Part shown: piece by piece, positions 8,117 to 17,300 of the stretch
How the letters are laid out: every line of letters begins with the position of its first letter
Position numbering within the stretch: the stretch's first letter is position 1
Source of the DNA: Misgurnus anguillicaudatus
Lineage: Eukaryota > Chordata > Actinopteri > Cypriniformes > Cobitidae
Assembly: GCF_027580225.2 (NCBI RefSeq)
Contig: NC_073358.2
Span: forward strand, 13,374,001-13,438,000
Length of the DNA stretch: 64,000 bases
Reading direction: 5' to 3'
The notes under the pieces: generated by a model
The model's input: only the letters and a program-made list of their open reading frames with translations
The model's database searches: none
What the model was told of the DNA's origin: nothing
Position numbers and translations under genes: made by a program

Positions 8117-10653
8117 CTGTAAATACAGAGAAAGCCAAAAATTCTGAAAAACTGCATCATCATCATGATCAATTAAAATATCATCATGACCACTTTACTT
8201 ACATTTCATACAATGTGCAAAGCGTCTGATAAACCTTTAACAGCTCAGCTTTGGAATCTGCTTGGTTGCTTTTATCATACAGATTTGCTAAACCCTATGA
8301 AGAAAATGCACAAATATTCAAATGCTGTTTGTTTCATTTCACATTGTTAGCATGACTAAACACACTGGGTGCTTCTCAATATGCTTCCTCGCCTCATCGC
8401 TCCAACGTCCTACATCCTACAACCTGGAAACCGTTCAAGCTCCACCATCGTGCGGTACAATTAAAGAATTGAGATGTCCTACAAGGAGGTTACGAACAAA
8501 GAGTGAGGAGGCTTCTTGAGGAGTCATGAGCGATAGGGAATGTGGAGTTGATGTCACGCCGTGTTGCATTATGGGTAATCCGCCATATTTGCAGGATCGC
8601 GTCCTATCCTGCTGTATTTGAGTTTGTGTGTTTGAGGTTGTTTTTGTATTTTCTGTTGAGATTTTAATAAACTTCAATATGTTTGGTCAGTATTGCTCGA
8701 TCAAGAACTGCCATAGCAGGTCACACGATCGTTCAGGGAGGAAACTGAACAACGGAATATGTTTTTTCAGCTTTTATTCGTGGAAAAACAACAAGGGAAG
8801 CCGGTGGAGGAGCTGACGAAAAGACGTCGGATTGCGTGGTTTGCCTACCGCAATCAGGAGAAAAACTTTTACTTTTCAAAAAAATCCCTGCATCAGCGAG
8901 AGTGTGACCTCTGCATTTTCAGTCATTTAGTAATTTGTGATTAATAAAAGCAGAACCACTTCAATTGTCTTGTTTTTATGCTAACACTGTCAAACTAATT
9001 TGTAAATGTAAATTATGTATTCATTCATTTCTGATCAACATGAGTTATAAAAATAAATCTTTAGACAATTTTGACGATTATAACAAATCTTTTTTATTAA
9101 ATGCAATTGCATAAACCCACTGCTTGTGACTCTTTAAAATAACATAACGTTAGCTGAATATTTAGCATTTTGTTTGTTTTAATATCAGAAGATGGCCAAA
9201 AACAGAAGTGCCATCTTATGAACATGTGTTGATTCACTGCACAGAATACAACGAAGAATTTTTTTATAGAATCATTTAGATACGTAGGTATTAATAAATT
9301 GTCAGTAAAAAGCATATTTCTTTTAGCTGGTTTGCCAACCGTCATAAAAGTCTGAAAGAAGAATTGTCATCTTACTATGAGCTTGAAGGAATTTATAGCT
9401 CTTAAACTCCTGCAAAGTTTATGCACTCAATCCAAAACCAAGGTAATTGACCAGATATGTGAGCGGAGGGAGTGCGTCTGGATCCGTAATCCAGTCTTGG
9501 GCTTCTAAATCATATGGATCTTTTTTGTTTATTTGTCCAAATAAAGTTTTTTGGCAGTAGCACTTAGTTTCTCCCGATAGGGTCCCTTCTCCTTCTTTCA
9601 AACTTCTCAATTTCTTCCGTTCTTCTTCAACTTTACATAGTTTTAGCTTGACACACCCACAATTTAATGACCCTCTAAATATGGCGCCCACGTCCCATAA
9701 TGCAACACTCTTATAATAGTTCAATGATTTCTGTTTAGGTCCACCAAATATAAATTGTTATAAGAAATACATTGCTTTTTTAAGATAATGCACACTTTTT
9801 TACTGGCTGTATTGGAAAAATAAACAAAAACGGCATGTGCATAATAATTTGGAATGCGGTGTAGTAAGGCTAAATATAATCTCTAACTGAAGTCTGTATT
9901 TAACTTAACTTTTCTTATTAAAATATTTTGGGTTTTTAATGCAATTTGAATTTGACAATCCAGAATTGACATTATACAGAGAGTGATGATATGCCATTTC
10001 AATTAATGCTTTGTTCGCTTGCATCCTAGGAGGGTGGAGCTAAGACACAAGAAAAGAAAGCAAGGAAAGGAAATGAGTAGGCACAAATAAGAATTGAGAA
10101 GCACCCACTAATCTGAGCAAATGATAAAATACAATCAAGACTGGAGTCTAGATGTCATGAATCAACACTACATTGTAATTAACTTTTTAATTCTAAGGAA
10201 TGTGCATTTAATGTCATATACCTGCCATGCCAGCAGTTGTTCTGGCTCAAGTTCAGTTGCTTTCCTGTAGGCTGCCAGGGCCTGATCAGGCTGCTGCAGC
10301 TCTGAGGCCGCCACTCCAATGAACACCCATGCATTGTAGTTATTCTTATCAAGCTTGAGAACATCCTGGAGTAAAGAAACATTACAGATTACAATCCTAC
10401 AGAGTTATTATTTGTACAGTTAATACTGCTTATAGAAACGTTTTACTTCCCCACGCATGCAAAAAATTTTCTGATAACAAAACACTAACAGAAATGTTGA
10501 GATGCAGATCTCTCGTAAACAAAATAGAGAAAAAGCCATTCTTGCCTTACAACACTCACCTTACAATGTTTTAAAACTTCTTTAAACTCCTTATTTTTAA
10601 TTGCGTCTCTTGCACGTTTAAGCTCAGTTTTTACTTCTTTTCTGGACATTTCC
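8041..10653 (-). CDS. skic3: skic3 (ttc37), 5' coding exons 1-4 only
   Basis: SKIC3/TTC37 is the TPR-repeat scaffold of the cytoplasmic SKI complex (with SKIC2 and SKIC8), which feeds mRNA 3'-to-5' into the exosome. Four exons are joined by GT-AG introns: 10653-10560, 10365-10222, 8294-8203 and 8116-8041. The joined reading frame is intact. It starts [17 protein letters not shown], continues [14 protein letters not shown] and [10 protein letters not shown], then [11 protein letters not shown], and ends [17 protein letters not shown]. This matches the SKIC3 N-terminus with its first TPR units. An acceptor-like TAG just before the first coding exon suggests an upstream non-coding exon. The full protein is over 1,500 residues; about 132 are here. 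A 1.74 kb transposon sits in the second intron. isca1 starts 3.7 kb away on the other strand. Confidence 0.9.
8203..8294 (-). CDS. skic3: skic3 coding exon 3
   Basis: 92 bp, acceptor CTTCATAG and donor GAAAT|GTAAGT. It encodes [15 protein letters not shown] and continues to TLYE, ending with two bases of a split codon that is completed by exon 4 as Met. Confidence 0.88.
8679..8944 (+). pseudogene. THAP-domain fragment (transposon-encoded), frameshifted
   Basis: From ATG at 8679 the frame reads [15 protein letters not shown], with the C-x4-C start of a THAP zinc finger, and runs to a stop at 8814-8816. The continuation is in another frame, beginning around 8800, with [17 protein letters not shown] and then REC-x2-C and SHL, where a THAP finger would have its C-x2-H. 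A frameshift between the halves and the altered last ligands make it non-functional as it stands. Confidence 0.55.
9419..9724 (-). pseudogene. Fragment of transposon-associated protein (YqaJ-nuclease type N-terminal region)
   Basis: A 101-codon open frame contains [15 protein letters not shown] and [11 protein letters not shown] recall this phrase from fish multicopy proteins with YqaJ-type recombinase/nuclease domains. A charged stretch lies in the middle, and the nuclease domain itself is absent. It is inside the element at 8367-10106. Confidence 0.4.
10222..10365 (-). CDS. skic3: skic3 coding exon 2 (TPR)
   Basis: 144 bp, phase 0 at both ends, with acceptor TTTACTCCAG and donor CAG|GTATAT. 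It encodes 48 residues with the TPR pattern W-x2-(I/L)-G...A...[20 protein letters not shown], then [10 protein letters not shown]. Confidence 0.9.
10560..10653 (-). CDS. skic3: skic3 coding exon 1
   Basis: ATG at 10649-10647. This start is chosen because the sequence just upstream (TTTTTTAAATAG) looks like a splice acceptor and the next in-frame ATG would lie in that intron. It encodes 30 residues ending KEVLKHCK, and the donor is AAG|GTGAGT. Confidence 0.85.
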
Positions 10654-10903
10654 CTATTTAAAAAAGACAAAGACAAAGAGACAGGCCTAGCGGCAGCAAT
10701 AAAAGACGTTTGTAGAAGTAATGTGACATTCAGATAAAGACTTGTGAAATAAGGTAAGCCGAAAACAGATAAAAAAACACCAAATATTTGTCATATTACC
10801 ATACTAATGTACGGATAAACTTTATTTTTCTAAAACGTCAGAAAAGGTACATACGGCAAAGATTGCGTTAATTCAGCGAGTGGGGCACAGACACAGTTCT
10901 TCT

Positions 10904-11015
10904 TCTTCCTCCTCTTCTTCTTCTTTGTTGTTGTTCTTCTTCTTCTTCTTATGTTTTATGGCGAGTGGCATCCAACGTTAAGGTGCATTACCGTCACCTA
11001 CTATACTGGAGTGTG
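10904..11015 (-). mobile_element. LINE/SINE 3' tail with (GAA)n
   Basis: On the minus strand the sequence reads TAGTAGGTGACGGTAATGCA, CCTTAACGTTGGATGCCA and CTCGCCATAAAACAT, followed by (AAG)n. This is a widespread fish retroposon tail; similar tails occur at 11935-12000 (minus) and 13954-14020 (plus). It lies immediately upstream of skic3. Confidence 0.5.
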
Positions 11016-11023
11016 AAACCCAT

Positions 11024-11457
11024 AGATATGTACACTAGATGTCGCCTTGGCTACAGCAGTTCATTGGACCGAATGCGTCAACTAGAGCCGCCATCTTGAA
11101 ACAGGGGAACCCCGCATCAGCGTCATTGTAGGCAATGATGTAACAGAAATAAAATCACCATAAATCGTCATGAACGTGATTTTCTTGGTTTTCTTTTGGT
11201 TCGTTTCAACAGTCAGACAGGTATTTAGCATTTAGTCCAGGAAAAAATAAAAGTTTTGATTTTATGAAAATTTACTTTTTCTAACTGTAATGCATAGTGC
11301 TAGTAGCCCTTACATCCATACGCCGCACAAAAGTCCGGCATCGTCCATGAATTCGAAATACAGGCGGAGATAGCCGTTTTACCTAGATACTTCCAATGAC
11401 GAGACCCCTGTTCTAAGATGGCGGCGGTTTTGCCACAAGGCAACACCTAGTGTATAT
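11024..11457. mobile_element. MITE with ATATnnACACTAG ends
   Basis: The left end ATGTACACTAGATGTCGCC is inverted at the right end (reverse complement ATATACACTAGGTGTTGCC). The interior holds CGCCATCTTG near the left and its complement AAGATGGCGG near the right. It directly abuts another MITE at 11458. Confidence 0.55.
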
Positions 11458-11908
11458 GCTGCGTCCGAAAACTCAAGGCAGTGACTCGTTGCCTCGCTGC
11501 CTCATGAGGAAATGACTTCGGAGGCATGAAGGTAGCTCAGAGAAAGACTTTCGGACACACTTCTAAGGCAGCGTGTTTGAAATTTAAACAGAGGGCGCCT
11601 TTGTGATAACTAATCACATATTTGAAAACTACAATACTAATTTCTCGCTAGAAATGCAATTAAAAGGTGTAAAAAGTACAAATATACCCTTATTTACACT
11701 AAATTGGTGGTCCAGTCGCGTCCTTGGCCGCCATTTTATTTTTTCGAACTCGACCGGACTCGACCAATCACATTCTTAATGTACGTCCACGCATAGGTAT
11801 CTCAGGAGACAGGAAGTAAACCAAACATTGAATTCGGACATGCCTTGATGCCTTGCTGCCTTGGAAAGCTGCCTCAGAAGGCAGCAATTTAGAGTTTTCG
11901 GACGCAGC
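11458..11908. mobile_element. 451 bp MITE with GCTGCGTCCGAAAACTC ends
   Basis: The 17 bp inverted termini GCTGCGTCCGAAAACTC and GAGTTTTCGGACGCAGC are perfect. The flanks GTGTATAT and CTATATAT agree at six of eight positions, suggesting an old 8 bp (hAT-type) target duplication. The subterminal regions share GCCTCGCTGCCT-like repeats. Confidence 0.65.
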
Positions 11909-11934
11909 CTATATATCTAATGTGTGAACCCTAT

Positions 11935-12430
11935 CTTCTTATTCTTCTATCGTTTTCTGGCGGACTGGTGAACTGAGCACATACCGCCACCTACTGTTCC
12001 ATATGATCTATTTCCTCATTTCGTATTGATAAAAAAAAGAATTCCGGTATAAGCTGACGCTGCGTCTCCAGCTCCTCCAGCCCATAAACAGAACCCTGCC
12101 AAATCAAACTGCCCTTAAACAATTTTAAATCCTATAATTTATTTCTGTACTATATATGAATTCCATTAACACCCTACCCTAAGCTATCTCTATTAACTTT
12201 CACTCCTAATGTATACCCCACATCTAAATCCATTTGTCCATTATTACTCAGATTAATTGTGTTCTCTCCTGAATATATTTCCTACAATGACACATTACAT
12301 GTTCTACTGTTTCTTTTTCCTTACAAAACTCACATACACCACTCTCATGCACTCCTACTAAAGCTAATGTGGCATTTAATCCTGAATGACCAAGCCTTAA
12401 TCTTGTTAACATAACCTCTTCCTTCCTATG
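11935..12430 (-). mobile_element. 3' fragment of an I-type LINE
   Basis: On the minus strand, from about 12417, an open frame reads MLTRLRLGHSGLNATLALVG and then CEFCKEKETVEHVMCHC. This has the C-x2-C...H-x4-C motif found at the C-terminus of I-clade LINE polyproteins. A non-coding tail follows, ending in CAGTAGGTGGCGGTATG and a GAA-rich end near 11940. The 5' part is missing. Confidence 0.6.
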
Positions 12431-12554
12431 CTCATTAATCTATACATATTACTGTGCAAATAGACCGACTGAGCAAAACTCCGGGGCTGAAATATCCCAA
12501 CTTCAGTGCACCGACCGTAAACCTGACTGGAAACTCTTTTTAGCGCCAGGGAAA

Positions 12555-12604
12555 ATGTGCGTGCGTGCGTGAGAGAGAGAGAAAGAGAGAGAGAAAGAGA
12601 GAAG
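12555..12604. repeat. (GA)n microsatellite
   Basis: GAGAGA tracts with interspersed AAAG. Short frames overlapping it are artefacts. Confidence 0.85.
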
Positions 12605-13950
12605 AGCCTTTTGATCATTAACAGACAGTAAATCAGATGTGAGAAGTTTAAAATTAAGGCTTACCTTATGTTTATATCTTACACAGTTAGTATAATGCAT
12701 GCAGGGTAAAAATAATATTAATCTAATGTGGGGTAATGTGAAGTAATCATATTCATGTATGCTTTTTTAATAATTACAGTTTTCTTTCATGGGATATGGA
12801 CCCCCTAAAGTAGCCTTGGCCAACCCTTTTATAAAATTCTAGTTCCCTGCATATTATTTCAGCATATTAAGTGTATAATAAGTGTGTTCATATTTTGAAT
12901 TAATTTAATAAACGAATTATTGATAGCCTTTAGTTAATTCACTAAAATAATTCTACATTCAGGCAATAATTATTATATTTAATAAATAATTATTACAATG
13001 TATTTCTAATGACCAACACAAGTCTTCTGCACACTGACATGGTTTAAAATCTATAGTTATTTTATTGGTTTTCTGATGTATTGAAATTCATATATGTAGA
13101 GCAGTGAAATAAAAAATTTTTTCCTGGGGTGCATGCCCTAGATAAATACCTCGGTATTTATAAAATCCTGCATATGGCCCTGAATATACGTGTATATCAT
13201 ATGTATCTGGCCACTTTATATTTGGGCATCTGGTAACGTCTTCTATCCACTCCATATACTACATGGATCTGGTTGCGGTGTTGAAAAAGTTAATAAAGTC
13301 AACTTTTTAAAATAACTTTCTCTGTCTGTATTGTAAAGAATAAGCAAGCATTTCTGCTTGCCAGTAAAGTAGCTGTGTATTTTAAAGCACAGGTTTTGAG
13401 TGGGGTGGCTAATGTTAACTCTCATTTGATAAATTAAATGCCTTATAACAAGCGGTTTTCATATAACTGTGCTGTGATAAGAGAACTTGCATTTTTCAAT
13501 TTTTTTGTTTCTGATTTCTGTAGTGTGTGTATCAATGTGAATATCAAATGAGTTCTACCTTAATTAAAAAATAGGTTTTGCAATATTTCCTGTCATTTGT
13601 CTTGCCGGAAATTTGGCAGAAAAAATGGAATGAAGAAATGGTAGACATTTTCACTGCATACACGTAAACATGTGAATGGAAATTGTGACAAATGTGGGTT
13701 AGCTGAAAATGTAAAAAGTGCTTATAAAATTTGAGGCGAAAGAGAGCAGTCTAAGACAAGATAAGAAATTTGGAAATGATCTCTTAGGAGATGGTCCTAA
13801 ACAATCAAGAATGTATCATTAGTTATTTGTGTATTTATTTAAAGGCAACATGATAATTAAACGGGATGTATAATTTCCCCTTGTTTTTTGTTATTTTAAA
13901 GAGTAAGTTGGTTCTCGCTTTAAACTTCTATTATTCGCTTCACACTCCTT
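12605..13950. other. No recognised feature between skic3 and isca1
   Basis: AT-rich, with no coding or element signal I can support. Part of the head-to-head intergenic region. Confidence 0.5.
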
Positions 13951-13953
13951 TTC

Positions 13954-14015
13954 AGCAGGTGGCGGGAATGCACCTTTTAAGTTGGTTTGCCAACCGACAT
14001 TAAATCCTAGAAGAA
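13954..14015 (+). mobile_element. Retroposon 3' tail fragment
   Basis: CAGGTGGCGGGAATGCACC, TTTTAAGTTGGTTTGCCAAC and CGACATTAAATCC, then AGAAGAAG: same tail type as at 10904 but on the plus strand. Confidence 0.45.
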
Positions 14016-14270
14016 GTCCGTTTCTCAGTCGGAGGGCTGCAGCCTCCGGAGGTCGCATATGCAGGGTGCATACGTCATCAAGCCTGGTTTATTAAAGTTA
14101 ACTGAGCATTACATTCGCAATTCATAAGCATATTACAACAGTTTACGATTAACTTAGAATAATAGTCAACTTTATAGTTGTTAATATTCAGAAATAAGAC
14201 CGTCTTTATGACGTATGCATCTTACAAATGCGACCTCCGGAGGATGCAGGCTTCCGATTGAGAAAAGGAC
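14016..14270. mobile_element. Palindromic MITE just upstream of isca1
   Basis: The ends GTCCGTTTCTCAGTCGG and CCGATTGAGAAAAGGAC are inverted. Inverted similarity continues through CCTCCGGAGGTCGCAT and GCATACGTCAT, giving arms of about 58 bp. The right end is 47 bases before the isca1 ATG, so the element forms part of the proximal promoter or 5' UTR. A half copy lies at 52131-52263. Confidence 0.75.
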
Positions 14271-14317
14271 GTTGTCTGATGTTTACAACCAACGCGAAGT
14301 GCTAAAGGAGTTACACC

Positions 14318-14398
14318 ATGGCAGCCTCTATAGCACAGACGACAGTGAGAGTTGTTAGTAGACGGCATATTTTGCCAACAAGAGCCGCTTTAACACTG
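14318..14398 (+). CDS. isca1: isca1 exon 1 (coding part)
   Basis: ATG in context ACACCATGG. It encodes MAASIAQTTVRVVSRRH, then ILPTRAALTL, 27 codons, with donor CTG|GTAAGAG. The basic, acid-free segment fits a mitochondrial presequence, and PTRAALTL is the conserved start of the mature protein. Confidence 0.88.
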
Positions 14399-17300
14399 GT
14401 AAGAGGTGCTTCACCATAGTAAGTGTAAAAACTTTTTTAAATAATGTTACTGTAACGAGCGGGTTGGTTTGCAACCGGCCGATATGCAACGTCGCCCTTT
14501 CTGGAACGTTTACGAATCAGGCGAATTTATGCTGCCTTCACGTGCTATGGAAAATATGATATTTTCCATTTGTGAACTGGTATTTACCAGTGTGTTGTGT
14601 TGCGCTATTGTTGTCGCACTGTAGGTAAAATACATTCTCGTGAGTAAATTGCCTGATCGTTCATTATTACTCTTATTGACTGCTAGCTAGCGTATGTTCT
14701 GGTTAGGTAACACCGAACCATAACGGTTATTTTTAAACTGACACTGAGCGTTAACGCATAATATTACAATTGTCGATGACACAACATAGATATGTGAGTA
14801 AAATTTTCAACATGGTTAAATGCTAAAATTAGTTGTTCAGATAGAAAGAGCTTGAAAAAAACTTTAAAGTGACACCAAGAGAAGACAATGTCTATGGGTT
14901 TAAGAATAACATACAGGGGCCCGTTTCAGAAAGGTGGTTAAGTGAAAACTCTGAGTTTGTTAACCCTGAAATAAGGACAGCTCTGAGTTTTCCGTTTCAA
15001 AAAGGGAGGTAGGTTAAACCTGAGACAGCGGGGTAAGTCAAGCCTGTTTCAGAAAGAGAGGTAACTTAGGCCCTGTTTACACGAGGGTGTAAACGTAAAA
15101 ATATTTTATCGGTTGTGCCTTTCGTTTACACGGCGACGGCGTTTTTGGGGCTTAAAAACGCAAAAAGGTGAAACCACCCTCCAGAGTGGAATTCTTAAAA
15201 ACGATCTACCCTCGCATTCTCGTCTAAAGGGTAAATATATATATGGGGGGCATATCATAGTGGGGGGGGGGTCTGGGTGTCCTCCCCCAGGAAAATGTTC
15301 ACCGTCAAAAACGTCATTTCCAGCATTCTGACACACATTTTTAAAATAAATTTTTATGTAGTTGTATCTTTATTAACGAGGGAAATATCTTTTTATTTAG
15401 CCTATGTGATGACAAAAATAACACAGATGACAAATTTATAATTAAAAGTATGTTGTTACATGTCATTGGACGGAAATCCTGGAGCTTAGTGGGTATCCTG
15501 CGTATAACTGCGTATTACGTCGTAGACTTACGTTACACCAATGGGCATGGTTTGTGTATTGAACAAAACATACCTGAAGTAGATTTCTCCGCTTCTGGGC
15601 TTAGGGATGGGGGCTGACAATTGATTCTTCTGTGTTCGGGAGATCAGACGATGTAATGCTCGCGTTTGACTCACTACTAGTGTCCACGGTTTCGTTTACC
15701 TCTGATGTTTCAACACCGGCCTATATTGCTGTGGTTGCTGGCGAACCACCCCATATTTCGTTACATAAATCAAAATATAAAGTGATTACTCGCCCATGGC
15801 CACTCCGCCGTTGGGTATCCACAGCCTGCCTATACTTGATACGGATGGCTTTCAGCTTTGATGTTATCTGACTTTTGCTAATAGCGTCTTTCTCGTGTGG
15901 ATATGATGTCCCTCAAGGTATAGGATACTGCTGAAGAAATTCGGTCCATATGTCTGTATATTTTGACTGGCAGGACTCCCAGTCCACGCCCTGATGTGCC
16001 TTTGTTGTTTTGTAATTTAAGGTTGTTTGGAGCAATAACTCCACCTCTTCGTCTGTCCAGACAAAATTGTCAGCTTTTGCTGTTTGCTTTGCCATGTTGT
16101 GTTCCGCGCTACTAGGGAGAGAAGTAGTAAGAAGTTTGTACGCAGGCGCGCAGACTTGGTGTTGTTGTGTGTAAGTGCTTCACATTGCCACCTAGCCGTC
16201 TGGAGTGCACACTACATCGAATATCACACACTTTTGCGTCACCGTGTGCACGCAGATTTCCACCCCCAAAACCCTCGTATAAACGCAAAATAAAACGTGA
16301 TAACGCAACGCCACTTTTGCGTTTTCTCTTCAGATAGTTTCCATGTAAACGTAGCCTTATACTCAGAGTCTGTTTCCGGAGTAACATACTCTCTGAACCT
16401 AACCGGGTCGGGAGCAGGTTTTATCCTGTAAACTCTGAGTTTCTTGTGGTCTCCTCCCCATTTTTAAAGGAGTAGCGGTGTTTAATCTTGTTAGTTGCTT
16501 TAGTACATTCATTCATTGTGCACATTTTTTCATGTACACTGTAAAATATTTTTTAGCTGTCTTTAAGTTATAATTAAATTGCCAGTGCAAACCATTTTAA
16601 CTTACGACTTTATATTTTTATATATTACACTAAACTTTCAACTAAAAAAATTAAAACAGTAAATTGAAATGACTTGTAAAGCTAATATGATATACTTGGG
16701 TGCATAGATCGTCTTAGTGACTAAAATGTCATGTACTTTTATAGAGAATCCTGTAGATGATGATGTTGCATTCATTTGTAGGAAGTTACATTTATGTCGC
16801 GAGTGGATTTGAGACCCCGAGTGGTTTCTTATCATATCCACTTACATTTATGTGAGCAAAATTATTATTTTTTGCAGTCATTTTAGATATCTAAATATCC
16901 TTATATGACTAATATCAGTCTTTGTGGTGCTCTTACATCTAAACAGTTGTCCTGGCATTTCTTATGTATCCACCTGTCATTATCGCTGGTCTAGTGGGTT
17001 GTGCTGTGCGCAGTGGGCAGGGCAGTTGTACTGTCGGCGATCGGAGTTCGAATCCCGTCTCGGCGAATTTCTGTTTTATTCATGACAAACATTTGTAAAG
17101 TTCGTAGCCTTTAATGACAAAGTATTATGCTTAATTTCATTTTTAGCGGAGCTGCTGTCATATTTTTGTCCATGGGATTGCATGTGCATGTAAATTAATA
17201 TAATAACGTACAGTCCTTAGTTTATTTAGTTCGGATATTTTAACTGTGATGAAAAATTAAATGTACGCATTTACTAGAGTAGCAATTTACAAAAACAACT

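Larger units (their letters stand above)
8367..10106. mobile_element. 1.74 kb DNA transposon with THAP and YqaJ-type remnants (ISL2EU-like)
   Basis: The termini are perfect inverted repeats, GGGTGCTTCTCAAT at 8367 and ATTGAGAAGCACCC ending 10106, flanked by the 3 bp direct repeat ACT. The element carries a frameshifted THAP-domain start on the plus strand and a YqaJ-associated fragment on the minus strand. That pairing is what I recall for ISL2EU-type elements, so the superfamily is inference. It inserted into a skic3 intron. Confidence 0.7.
14920..16440. mobile_element. Outer Harbinger-like element interrupted by another
   Basis: It begins GGGGCCCGTTTCAGAAAGG near 14919, and internal CTGAGTTT.AACC phrases recur on both sides of the insertion at 15069-16356. 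The opposite terminus (complement of GGGGCCCGTTTC) was not found, so the right end is lost or diverged. Confidence 0.4.

Noticed and set aside
16984..17069. Functional tRNA gene
   Set aside because: The B box is good but the acceptor stem does not pair and the spacing between boxes is too long; a SINE head or pseudogene is more likely.
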